Positions 46,456-55,895 of a stretch of 64,000 bases of DNA are shown piece after piece. Source of the stretch: Heliopora coerulea (taxonomy: Eukaryota; Cnidaria; Anthozoa; Scleralcyonacea; Helioporidae). The stretch spans positions 124,001 to 188,000 of the forward strand of contig JASJOG010000325.1 in assembly GCA_030142905.1 (NCBI GenBank), read 5' to 3'. The notes under the pieces are model-generated. The model had not been told where the DNA came from. It did not search any database and worked only from the letters and a program-made list of their open reading frames with translations. The position numbers and the translations under genes were made by a program. How positions within the stretch are numbered: the first letter of the stretch is position 1; each line of letters starts with the position of its first letter.

Positions 46456-47599
46456 AAGACAACTACGGTATTATGTATAGATGTATGCAAATTATGAATA
46501 GAAATAATTGTGAAATAAGAATCGCTGGGGCGAAGAGCAGCACCAAAGAATAAACTTAGTGATAGTATGGTTTTCTTTAAAGAAAGGAATATTGTGCTAG
46601 ACGTTGCCTAGAGTTATTTTCGTCATCGTATGTGCCAATAGTAACAATAATCTCTCGGCTGCATGTTTATAGACTCGAAGATTTGCTTACACTTAATATA
46701 GACTCCATTTGTGTAAACCATCGTCGATTTCCTGACAATTACTCAAAGATTTTATTGCGGTTTTTATCGAACATGCTCGAGTTCGCTTGCGATTTTCTCA
46801 AGAAATCTAACCTAAAACTTCTTTCAGGCAACACCAAACAAGCTTTCTTCATCACTTCTCTTGGGAAAAACCATGTAGAGGCAAAAAGGGAAAACCGACA
46901 AATAAAACATGACAAGCAGTTTCCAGCTGTGCATTGGTCAGTGGAACCCTATTATTTTGACCCGGCGTACATATGAAAGAAAAATTGACCACAAATTTGC
47001 AAACAAATGGGAGAAGAAAGCATGTCAACAGTCCTTACTCTATGGCCACATCTCTTCAAATTTAAATCTGGGAATAGATAATGTATCCATAGAGTAAGCA
47101 ATTCTGCAGTGCTTGTCCTCTTTCATTGCTCTAACATTCTGTAGTCGATTTTGTTTAACAGTTAAAGAAATAAAATTACGTTCAGAATAGTTTGCGTTTA
47201 TCTGAAGAAGGTAAAAAGTTAAAACCGAGAATAATCGACTAGATGATCTGTTGTATTTTCTTTAGACGTCATGTCGAATTGTTCAAACGAAACAAGTTCA
47301 GATGACAGTTGAGGATGCCAAACGTGTATTCGGTAATCAGTTTGAGAAAGAAGCCTGTCACCAAGGTACCAACTGAACAAGCGCATTTCCTCAGCCTTCT
47401 TCATCAATTTATTGAAGCTTTGGCCAAAAAATTATTAGCCGTAGAATGTGGGCTCCAATGTGTTGCCAGAGATCCAAATGGAATAACTCCGCATAGGGGT
47501 CGTTGTTTGCCCCTATAAATCCGCCATCTTGCGCGAAAGGAAACTTTCCTCCAGGACAATTTCCACAGAAAAACAAACGGTTCTATTAGGTAATGTTGA
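46456..47599. other. Non-coding stretch, possibly the 5' part of the Tigger element
   Basis: One 114-codon frame at 46632..46976 shows no recognised domain. Nothing else stands out. The first ~180 bases may be the Tigger leader. Confidence 0.4.
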
Positions 47600-48125
47600 T
47601 TGCAAAATTGCAAGATAATTTGAGAATTGTAGCCAGTATCCCGTCAACCCCAGTAGACTTGGATACTTTTAGACTTTTTAAATTTTTCAGAACACTTGAT
47701 TCATTAATTGTATAAAAATTAAATTGCAAATTTACATCAGTTGAATTGTAGGGTAATTCTTCATTACCAGATAAACATACTGACTGTGCAGCCAGAGTTG
47801 GACCAATATTAATAAAATAATCGTTTAAATGTTCAGCAATATATTGGCATTTATTACTTATACTTCCATTTATGTTAGTTTCTGCAATATTAGAAGATTT
47901 CCCACCTTTGTCTAACAGGGTGTTAATGAGTGACCATGTTTTTTTCATATCTCTTGCCCGAGAAAGTTCATTAATTATTCGTTTGATAATAGACTGCTTT
48001 GGCTCTTTTCATTTCCGAGTTTACTTTATTTCTCTCCGGTTTATATTTGTCCCAATGGGTCTGCGAATTATATTTCATTGCTCTCTTTTTATGCAGGTCC
48101 CTAGATCTTACTAATTTTTTAATAC
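47600..48125 (-). pseudogene. LINE ORF2 fragment: linker and start of reverse transcriptase
   Basis: The 120-codon frame 47948..47586 reads TWSLINTLLDKG, then AEHLNDYFINIGPTLA and LKSLKVSKSTGVDGI, the pre-RT linker and RT block 1 of CR1/L2-group LINEs. A related basic stretch continues upstream to about 48125 in another frame. The rest of the RT is missing beyond 47600, so this is an internal fragment. Confidence 0.75.
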
Positions 48126-49094
48126 CTGAATTTATGCAAAGGACAGGTAGATAAAATGGAGATAATATAAGAGATAAAATGCGTGCTTACCAGACGGAAG
48201 ATCACTTCTGCGTGCCGTCGTTATCTTTAGGGGAGTTTACCGCATGCTGAGAGAAGGTGGCCATCCGTGTTGGCGTTGGACAGGTGATGCGAGCGTAAAC
48301 GGGTTGTGATTTAACCGAGTAGTGTTGTTCGTTCCCACTAAATAAAAGGTGCCCGGATTAAATGTGTGCTTTGAGGATAGCTCTGAAGTGTTGGATTATA
48401 AGATGGTATTGTGTTGCGAGCTGGTATCATGTGTTATTCGACACGTGTAAAGTTGAGGGAATGAGTATGAGTTTTTAGTTTCAGAGTAAATTGTGGGGTA
48501 TAAGTGTATGTTGTGTAAGTGTATTAGTAATTACCACGAACTTAGAAACCTTCAATGAGCGAGATCTGTATAATGTAAATTGTAATCCATTTCAGAAAAA
48601 TCTTCCTTTCTGACTTACACTGTTAATCAGTGACCCTTCTTTTGCCAAAATCACTCAATTTTGAGCGACTACTTTTCGTCAATATTGTAATACTTCAAAA
48701 CAAAAGTCAAACTACCGCCAAGTTTTCATTAGTCAAAATTCCGCATAACTCAAAATGATCCAATCAAATCAGGAAATCAATATATCAATTAATGGGGTGT
48801 GAATGATGGAAAGTCATTTAATAATTTAATCAATCACCAATGAAAAAGGTGAAAGTGCCGCTAAGGGATCTAGGGAGAAAGCTAAAAAATGGCGATGCCT
48901 CGATATTTTCAAGCTCTGAATGACACTTGTTTAAATGAATAAAAATCTCAGGAAGAAAACTGCACTAGTTAATGATACATCAGCAGTTGTCCTTCAGCAG
49001 CAGATTATTGATAGAGTTTGAACAAAACTCCAAGAAACTTGGAAACTAGAACTTATCTTATTTAAATCTAATAAGACTAAACAACTGTTGTATT
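48126..49094. other. Non-coding stretch
   Basis: No domain or exon recognised. AT-rich with scattered CAATCA-type words and no long frame. Confidence 0.45.
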
Positions 49095-49765
49095 AGGTTC
49101 GCAGATGATCAAGCAATGATAGCCAACACTGAAGCTCTACTTGATAGGGAGATAGACAACCTTAATTCCGTAGCTGAAAATCACAGAATGAAAATCAGCA
49201 TTAAAAAGACGAAAATTATAAAAATTGGAAGGCACGAGAGTAGTAGGATAAAGAAGAATATTCATGGAAAAGAGTTGGAAGAAGTGGGAAAAAATGCAGT
49301 ACTTGGGGAGTATGATAACTGGAAATGGGTACTGCGAGGCAAATACCAAGAATCTCGTTGGCTACAGGATAATTTGAACACACACAAAGAGTGATTCGCC
49401 AAAATGTTTGATCACAAATTCAAAAAGAGGCTAATTAAATCATTGGTTTCCAGTGTATTGCTTTGTGGATTAGAGACTCGAACAATGGGAATAGCGGACA
49501 ACCAACGACTAGAGAGTTGCGAATTACGGCTATGAAGGATGATGAAAAAATTTCATTGTTGACACAATCAGTAATGAGGATGCTTTGAATAGAATGGGAC
49601 TGGAAAGGAGGCTTAACAAAACCATTATGAAAAGGAAAATGAATCGGATTAGCCTATTTCTCAGACATGATCTTGCCCATTGTGACAGCAGAGTAGAGAG
49701 AAGGTAAAAGGCGAAGAGGAAGAAAAAGAAAGGTATTGTTGGAAAACATACAGAATAAAGTAAAT
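49095..49765 (+). pseudogene. LINE reverse transcriptase fragment of a different clade (RTE-like?)
   Basis: Starts in the RT active site (RFADDQAMIA) and continues with HRMKISIKKTKIIKIG to a stop at 49392..49394. In other frames come the thumb and C-terminal region (LIKSLVSSVLLCGLETRTM, RISLFLRHDL, and an RGRKRK-type basic end near 49720). The style of these motifs differs from the CR1-type elements nearby and recalls RTE-like or insect-type endonuclease/RT proteins. The clade is uncertain. The 5' half is missing and several shifts and stops are present. Confidence 0.6.
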
Positions 49766-49770
49766 TTCAA

Positions 49771-49834
49771 GTCATTTCAACCAACAGTCTTTCTCAAGAC
49801 TACACTAACCTGGACGATCAACTTCCTCAAACAT
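49771..49834 (+). repeat. 64-bp repeat shared with the insertion in the Maverick gene
   Basis: Matches 58576..58639 in the same orientation with a single difference (T at 49775, C at 58580). It includes CTACACTAACCTGGACGATC. The parent element was not identified. Confidence 0.8.
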
Positions 49835-50293
49835 ATCAACGTACAGATTGTGAGAACATATACCCACAAATAAAGGCTTTAGCCAAGACAAAGAAACCTG
49901 GAGATGCATGACCCTGACCTGCAAGTATTTCATCTCATCACCCCTCACCAACGAATGCCTAGAATAGCCAGTGATTATGGAAGACATGTTAAAGTGCCTA
50001 TCCCATGTGAGGGAATTTTAGATATTCGCAACCTTTGGATTTTTCCGATTAAGAATGTAATATATCTTCCTTTTTAGAAATTTCATATTCTGTCTGGAGA
50101 TTTTTTGAGGTCAAACTTTGAAATTTTGTTGTTAGGCCGGGGGAAGAAACACCATTGAACTCTACAAAAACTGGAACGATACCTACAAACTGTATTTTGA
50201 AGCTTTCACAGAGGCTGACATGTGGGTCAATTTGCAGGTCATCCCAGTACAGATCCGGATCATTACGTTTTATGTAAATGGACCACATCACTT

Positions 50294-50884
50294 TCAATTG
50301 AAAGGCGGAAAGGCATTTGTAAAGAATTCTAAAATTATTCTCTGAGTAGGTTTCGGCGCAAGACTTGTTAGACAGAAGGCAAGATGTTTGCCAACAGCTG
50401 AATCACAACTTATAAATTGACTGGAACGGCATTGTCGTTCTGGTTGTTCACGTGATGGCTGAGTTTTATTTCTAATGACGCTAGGAACATGTTGTTTGAT
50501 CCTATCACTCGGGGGCCGTTCAAAACTGAGATCGATCTCAGTTCGCTTCGTGAGGGTGTTCACACTCGTTTGGATCGATCTCAGTTCGCATTCAAGCTTT
50601 CACACTCTTCTAGCTTTTGACTTAGATCGATCTCAGACCGACCTAACACACTAGTGTGAACGACCCCCCAGTCTCTGATTAGTTCTACCCACATAGCGAG
50701 ATCCACATTCGCATTTAAATTCGTAAACAACACATCTTGATGAAGAAGCAGGTAGAGAGTCTTTGTGAGTGGGTGGGAGGATAGTTTTCGTTGAAGAAAT
50801 TCCAACGAACCTAGCGACAAAAATTGTTTGCTCAGTGATTAACTTGATCGATTGTCGAAAAGTTTCGGAAATTTGTCCCATCAA
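50294..50884 (-). pseudogene. Penelope-like GIY-YIG endonuclease, split by a MITE
   Basis: 50884 to about 50669 reads ISETFRQSIKLITEQ, ILPPTHKD, then VVYEFKCECGSRYVGRT, the GIY-YIG core with its cysteine pair, and stops being homologous after NQRLG. The MITE (about 50511..50668) follows, then RIKQHVPS and CRSSQFISCDSAVGKH continue the nuclease in the frame ending at 50294. This is the better preserved of the two copies of this subfamily in the window. Confidence 0.8.
50511..50668. mobile_element. AGATCGATCT-rich MITE, second copy
   Basis: Relative of 37153..37342, at the identical position of the PLE nuclease frame and in the same orientation relative to the gene. It contains several GATCGATCTCAG words and ends in G/C runs next to CCGTTC and GAACGA. 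Confidence 0.6.
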
Positions 50885-51240
50885 TAGAAGTTTTAAATAG
50901 ACTGGACATTTGGTGGGTCCAATTGGTTTGTGTTTTTCGCCTTGATTGAAAGCTCTATCAAGTATTTTTTCCGGGTAGCCATTAGGTCTATCGAGTATTA
51001 TTTCCAGTTAACCATTATTTAATAATGCAGGTTGAAATGGCACTATTCATGTTTCTATCACAGTACAGACAGAAAAGTTATTTTCTATTTGTTTTATAAA
51101 ATAACCAAGATTTTCTCGAATTTTCGTGATGTCATTCATGTCTCTACTCTAATACAAAATGAAAATGACGTCCACCGTGTCTCCATACGCTGAGAGATAA
51201 TGAGGCTCGTCCAATCAGAGGGTGCGTAGGACGCATGTTA

Positions 51241-51620
51241 TTTTATAGATACATACATAAGCTCAATGAACCAGAAAATATTGATATTAGTGGAAAAAAA
51301 CTGGCGAAGACACTCCACAATTATGGTGAAAATAAATAGATCTTTGCTAAAACAAGCAGAGAGCTTCACTTGGTGGCTCAAAGTTGCCACTTCGATTTTC
51401 TTGAAGGAAAATCTTGAAAAACCTATCGAGCTTACAGCTGTAGATAAGTATTCATATAAGCTCAATGAACCAGAAAATATTGATATTAGTAGAAAAAAGT
51501 GTGGCGAAGATACTCCGTAATTATCGTGAATATAAATCGGTCTTTGTGAAAGGGAGCAGAGGGCTTCACTAGGCGGTTCAAAGTTACCACTTCGATTTTC
51601 TTGGAGGAAAACTTGAAAAA
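51241..51620 (+). repeat. PLE 5' segment, partly duplicated in tandem
   Basis: Two successive copies of a ~190-base segment, each opening with AAGCTCAATGAACCAGAAAA (51259 and 51459). The same segment occurs once at 36370..36600 on the minus strand. Its place directly before the RT suggests the 5' leader or promoter-bearing pseudo-LTR of the PLE. Confidence 0.65.
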
Positions 51621-51629
51621 ACAAAACGA

Positions 51630-52262
51630 AAAATCCTAGAAAAATGTCTCAAGTATGCCATTACCCCGAACAATATCCCGTATAAAAACATTGTTGCTGA
51701 AATTGAAGGTGTCATTAAAGATCTTCCTGAAGAAACCCGAGATTTGATCCGCACTTTTACTGCCGGCATCCTTGTCAAATCACGTTTACCTGCACGTAAT
51801 ACAACCCTTCAAGAAAGAAAAGCCTTAAAAGAAGTTAAGAATAACAGGACTAGAGTTATCATGGAAGCTGATAAAGTTAATTGTTTCTTAGTGATGGATA
51901 GAAAAGAATATGATGAAAAGATGAACGACTTACCGAGTGACGAGAAAACGTATCAAAAAGAAAAAAAACAACCATTCAAAAAGATAGAATGGCAACTAAA
52001 AACAAAACTTCTTGCTCTAAAAACCCAAAGAAAATTAGATGAAAGGACTTACAAAAAACTACACTCCACAGACGGTTTACCACCAACAATAAGAGGATCG
52101 GTGAAGCATCACAAGCCAAGGAACCCATTAAGACCCATCATTACAAGTATTGACTCGGCCCTATATAATACATCAAAGTTCCTTACAGATATACTATCTC
52201 CGCTCCAAAACAAAAATAGTTTTGCCGTTGAAAATTCCAAACATTGCGCTAGTAGTCTGTAA
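51630..52262 (+). pseudogene. Penelope-like reverse transcriptase, N-terminal fragment
   Basis: Open from about 51640 (KCLKYAITPNNIPY) through the 172-codon frame 51744..52262. Landmarks are the PLE N-terminal helices, MEADKVNCFLVMDRKEYDEK, and GLPPTIRGSVKHHKP followed by NPLRPIITS, which correspond to the N-terminal block and RT blocks 1 and 2 of PLEs. The reading ends in ENSKH and the RT active site is missing. The frame is intact as far as it goes. Confidence 0.82.
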
Positions 52263-52284
52263 TGTCCGGATTCTGTCACAGGTT

Positions 52285-52595
52285 TTCAACACATTTTCAA
52301 AATGGGTCAAAATTTTTCAAAGTGTCGTGGGGGTTTCCCCTTTTTATAATAATAACATTACTTTCGGTTTTGCCTCCTTTTTCAACACATTTTCAAATTT
52401 GGTCAAAATTTTTCAAAGTATCGCGGGGGAAAACCCGTTTTATTAACGGCGCTACTTTCGGTTGTTACGCTGAGAGCTTCTTTCGATTGTTTACACAACT
52501 TCCGGTCGCTTTCATGAATTTAATTAAGTTACAAAGAATTTCAACACATTTTAAAAATGGGTCAAAATTTTTCAAAGTGTCTTGGAGGGTTACCC
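52285..52595 (+). repeat. Three iteron-like repeats, each followed by a GC-rich foldback
   Basis: TTCAACACATTTT followed by GGTCAAAATTTTTCAAAG starts at 52285, 52381 and 52539. Each unit goes on to a different short G/C palindrome (GGGGGTTTCCCC, CGGGGGAAAACCCG, GGGTTACCC), so pairing is kept while the sequence changes. A shorter version (TTTTTTCAAAGTGTCG then TGGGGAATCCCC) lies at about 59686..59717 inside the Maverick. This could be part of the terminal repeat or of regulatory/replication sites. Confidence 0.7.
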
Positions 52596-52625
52596 TTAAC
52601 ATTCCAAACATTCCAAACATGCTCA

Positions 52626-52697
52626 ATCTCCCTAACAACTAGCCTCACTCGATGTAAACAAAAAACTATTTTCGGATTGCTCCGTTGTTAGGGAGAT
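52626..52697. repeat. 14-bp perfect inverted repeat with imperfect extension
   Basis: ATCTCCCTAACAAC at 52626..52639 pairs with GTTGTTAGGGAGAT at 52684..52697 around a 44-base loop. Outside the perfect arms, ATTCCA-rich words continue the complementarity for about 20 more bases. It lies between the iteron-like repeats and the first Maverick ORF. Confidence 0.7.
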
Positions 52698-52851
52698 CTG
52701 GAATGTATGGAATGCGGGGGAAATACCTCAACGGCAGGCGGGGGAATTACCTTATTTTGATACAATTTTAAACAAACATTTTAGACAAAGGTAAAAATTC
52801 TAATGACACTATAAAGATACATCGATTTTAAGAATTTTGTTTTAAATAAAA

Positions 52852-53055
52852 ATGTATGATATAGTTTTAAGAAATACTAATAGATATTTATTTACAATAT
52901 GTAAAAAATGCTTTAGAATTATAAATTTTTACATAAGATTTAGCAAAATGTTTAGATATTTTTGGAATAATGTTTTTAAGCTTTATATTTATATTTCAGA
53001 ACCTAGAACATTTCGCTGTAAAATTTGTGGAAAAACGAGTTATTATCGAGAATAA
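52852..53055 (+). CDS. Small Maverick ORF with two CxxC pairs
   Basis: A 67-codon frame preceded by an A-rich leader (AAATAAAAATG). The product is basic and rich in aromatic residues, with ICKKC near residue 17 and FRCKIC near residue 54, which could form a small zinc-binding unit. I do not recognise the family. Its position at the element's edge and its A-rich leader, as in the other Maverick genes, support it being real; its small size does not. Confidence 0.4.
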   Translation: MYDIVLRNTNRYLFTICKKCFRIINFYIRFSKMFRYFWNNVFKLYIYISEPRTFRCKICGKTSYYRE

Positions 53056-53073
53056 AAAGATAATAAATAAAAA

Positions 53074-53412
53074 ATGGGAAATTGTATATCATCAAAAACA
53101 AACAAAAATAATTCCAACAAGGATTCAAGCAAGGATACAAAGTTAGATTTAAATCTTCATGGTTATCCACCAATAAATTTTAGAAAAATTCAAAAAAGCG
53201 GTTTTAGAATCGGCGCACATGTTGATATTGGAATGAAAGATTTTGAAGCCGGGATGACTTTTGGAAAAAATAATATTAACGAAATTCAGTTTTCAGAAAA
53301 TAATAATCATTTAAAATTGTTAAAATCTTCAGAAAATGAAGAATCAACAAACAATATTTCAAAAGAAAAAGATAAAATAATAAATACACTTATGAACAAA
53401 TTGAATATATAA
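53074..53412 (+). CDS. Maverick protein with N-myristoylation-type start
   Basis: 112 codons starting MGNCISSKTNKNN after the leader AATAAATAAAAAATG, 18 bases past the previous stop. Glycine at 2, cysteine at 4 and serine at 6 fit the consensus for N-terminal myristoylation plus palmitoylation, so the protein should attach to membranes. The middle (HGYPPINFRKIQ, GAHVDIGMKDFEAGMTFG) looks like a small beta-rich fold; the tail is charged and probably helical. The frame is intact. I do not know the family; a virion or entry-vesicle protein is a guess. It converges on the minus-strand gene that ends at 53508. Confidence 0.6.
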   Translation: MGNCISSKTNKNNSNKDSSKDTKLDLNLHGYPPINFRKIQKSGFRIGAHVDIGMKDFEAGMTFGKNNINEIQFSENNNHLKLLKSSENEESTNNISKEKDKIINTLMNKLNI

Positions 53413-53426
53413 GACACAACGCAAAA

Positions 53427-53501
53427 CGCGGGTGAAACCCGTGAAAAACCTTCAGACACTACACAGTAATTTTGTAATAAAAATATATCATTACAAAATT
53501 A
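53427..53501. terminator. Two hairpins between convergent Maverick genes
   Basis: A GC stem (CGGGT-GAA-ACCCG, about 53427..53443) is followed by a perfect 12-bp AT-rich inverted repeat (53467..53478 with 53490..53501, loop 11) that overlaps an AATAAA at 53476..53481. The setting, between genes ending at 53412 (plus) and 53508 (minus), suggests transcript 3' end formation in both directions. Confidence 0.5.
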
Positions 53502-53507
53502 ATTTTC

Positions 53508-54016
53508 TTATTCATCTTTTTCACGAACTTGTTTGCTTTGCTCACTTTTTTCAACGGTTTTTGTTTGTTTTTTAATAACATGTTTTCCAACTGTAAATCC
53601 TCCTGATAATATTCCAAGATATGGTAAATATGGGCTTAGTTTTTCAACTACAGATTTTACATCACGTTTCAGTAATTTATCTTTAATAAGTTCTTTTTCC
53701 AATTCTTCACTGCTTTCAATTGCTTCTAACCCGCCTAATAAATCTGCAAATTTACTAATTAGTAAATCTGTTAAAATACGTTTGCTTTTTCCGCTTGTTT
53801 TACTTCATATTCAGCATAAATTTTTAATATAACTTTATCACTTGATTTTTCCAAATTTTGCACCGATTGACTAATTTCACCATCTTCAGAAAGTCTTATC
53901 AATTCTTCTCGTTTTTTCATTACTTCTTTTTTCACATCTTTCGTTTTCTTTTCTTCACTTGCGGTTGCACTTGTCTCAATTTGCGGAACTTCTACATGTT
54001 CACTATTTTCAAACAT
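53508..54016 (-). pseudogene. Small charged Maverick protein, frameshifted
   Basis: Two minus-strand pieces, 54016..53771 (81 codons, Lys/Glu-rich, helical, with KKREELIRLSEDGEIS) and 53702..53508 (64 codons, with a PYLPYLGILSGGFTVG hydrophobic stretch, then a basic tail). They are in different frames and the shift falls at about 53700..53790. The start follows the ATPase stop by 25 bases with an A-rich leader. No family is recognised; it may be a minor structural or core protein. Confidence 0.5.
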
Positions 54017-54041
54017 TTATTTTATAACCAAATGGAAAAAT

Positions 54042-54616
54042 TTAATTAATTTCCAATCTTGAATATTTTTTTGTTTTTAACGTTTCTAAAATTTTATCCA
54101 ATTCATTGCGGTCACTTACATCTAAATATTCTTGAATTATTGTTTTCATATCTTTTTTATTAGGGTTATAAAATGTAACCAATTTTGAAATATTTTCTCT
54201 AAATGGTTTTGCAATAGATGTCAATTGCTGAGTGATAACAACAACAGAAAGATTATAATGTCTAGCACTAAATCCCAATTTAACCAACTCACTTGTTCTA
54301 TTTTTAACATTTTTTCCACTTGCACAATCATCCAATATGATTAAACTTTTACTTCCTTTTGAAAAGTCAACTATAAATTTTAACCAATCTTCAACATTAT
54401 CTTGGTCACAAGGAATAGCAATAAAATCTTCATCTTTATCATATTTCCAATTTTCATAAATCTTATTTCATTCAAATGTTGGACAAATTAAAAAAATATA
54501 ATCAAAATAATATTTATATTCATTTTCTATAAAATCTAAAAGATATTTTGTTTTTCCACAACAGTCATTCCTACAATTATCATATTAAATGTTTTTTTAA
54601 CTTCATTGTTATTCAT
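54042..54616 (-). pseudogene. FtsK/HerA-type DNA packaging ATPase of the Maverick, broken
   Basis: An ATG at 54616, 19 bases after the capsid stop, opens a frame leading to a Walker A region (IIVGMT, then CGKT in the next frame). One base is missing inside that loop near 54560, and further stop codons follow around 54470. Walker B is seen as LIILDDCA at about 54338 in the frame that ends at 54042, followed by LGFSARHYNLSVVVITQQ, the conserved sensor segment with its glutamine pair, and KLVTFYNPNKKD. At about 190 codons the length fits Polinton ATPases. The known role is pumping the genome into the capsid. The broken P-loop means this copy cannot work. Confidence 0.83.
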
Positions 54617-54634
54617 TTTTTTATTTTTTATTAT

Positions 54635-55824
54635 TTAAAATTGAATTGATAACAAATCTTTATTTAAAATGTTTAACAATCCATCGCTTATCACAAATAT
54701 ATGACACATTACATTTGCAGAAATGGTAGTTTTTTTAATTTCTAACAATAGTCCAGACTGTGTATTTACCAATTTTTTCCATTTCCATAAACAAAATTAT
54801 CATCTAATGTTCTCAAATCAATACATAATGCAAATGAATCTTTATAGAATTTCTCAAGACTCGTGACTGAATAACAGTCAGCATATCCACAGTGAAATAT
54901 TCTAAATGCTTCTTCAAAAAATCTTCTTTTTGGCATTCCTTGTGAATAAATTGAATTTGGTACTCCTTCAATTGATATTTTAACATCTGTTATATTTGGA
55001 TAAACAAATTGTTCACCATCTGTGACAGTTTTATTTCTAAATAACAACACAACTGCTTTCATGCTCTTACGTGGAATATTTATAGTTTCATTATGTAATG
55101 TAGCATCTTTATCCCATTCTACAGTTTTCATCAAAGTTACATAGTTATATGATAATGATCTCCCTGTGGAATAATTTGATAAAACATCATTTGTTAAATC
55201 TAAATTTTCAATTGTTTCATACTCCAATTCTAAATTTTCCAAAGTATAACCACCAACATTTTCACCGCTTTGTGCAACCATAATTTCACTAGCTTTTGGA
55301 AAAGTTATAACATATTGAAAATTATTAATCATTCCATATGGCGCATATAGTCCATGATCTGAAAGTATTTTTTATAATTTTAAACACTGTTTTGTTCCAT
55401 AAATATCATACATTAATTTATCAGATTCTTTTTGAGCATTACCACTTGTTGCTCCAGAGTCATCCTTTGAAATTAATTTTCTAACATTTTCTGATCCAAT
55501 ACCGTATTCAACCATATCATTTCTTTCATATTCAGGTTTCCACAAATCTTTGTAAACTTCTAATAAAGATTCTCCTGTATTGTCATAAACAATTTCTCCA
55601 GCAAATTTAACAACTAATCTTTTCTTTAACAGCTTTGATAAATTATTTAAAAACCAAGATTTAGTATTTGAATTTTTAAAATTAAATAACAATTTTAATG
55701 AATCGGGAACAAGACACAAATTTGGGTTTAATTTAGGAATATCTATGTAAAGATCTTCAGGATTAGCTGAATTCGGATTCAAAGTTACAACATGCCTCGT
55801 TCTGTTTCCTTTAATTTCACTCAT
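54635..55824 (-). pseudogene. Major capsid protein of the Maverick, one stop and one frameshift
   Basis: Starts at 55824 (leader ATAAAAAATG). The N-terminal part shows RHVVTLNPNSANPEDLYIDI, then VPDSLKLLFNF, LVVKFAGEIVYDN and KLMYDIYGTKQ, the familiar opening of Polinton/adintovirus double-jelly-roll capsids. An in-frame TAA at 55372..55374 interrupts it, and the same frame resumes (MINNFQYVITFPKASEIM, ENLELEYETI, CYSVTSLEKFYKDSFALCIDLR) to 54766. There a shift in an A-run leads to the other frame, which carries the C-terminal strands to a TAA at 54635. The total is about 395 codons, somewhat short. The protein would form pseudo-hexagonal trimers of an icosahedral shell. Confidence 0.86.
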
Positions 55825-55895
55825 TTTTTATCTTTTATATCCTGGATATAATTCGTTTACTCTATTCATTTTTTATTATATATAAAAAAATTTTT

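Larger units (their letters stand above)
50233..52262. mobile_element. Composite Penelope-like element, head to head
   Basis: 50233..51240 is a minus-strand 3' half (3' UTR start, GIY-YIG nuclease, connector). 51250..51620 is a plus-strand 5' segment, followed by the start of a plus-strand RT to 52262. The join is the mirror image of the one at 36.6 kb. The RT is cut off at about 52262, where Maverick-type repeats begin. Confidence 0.78.

Noticed and set aside
46632..46976. 114-codon ORF as a gene
   Set aside because: No domain, no clear leader or splice context, and neighbouring frames overlap it.
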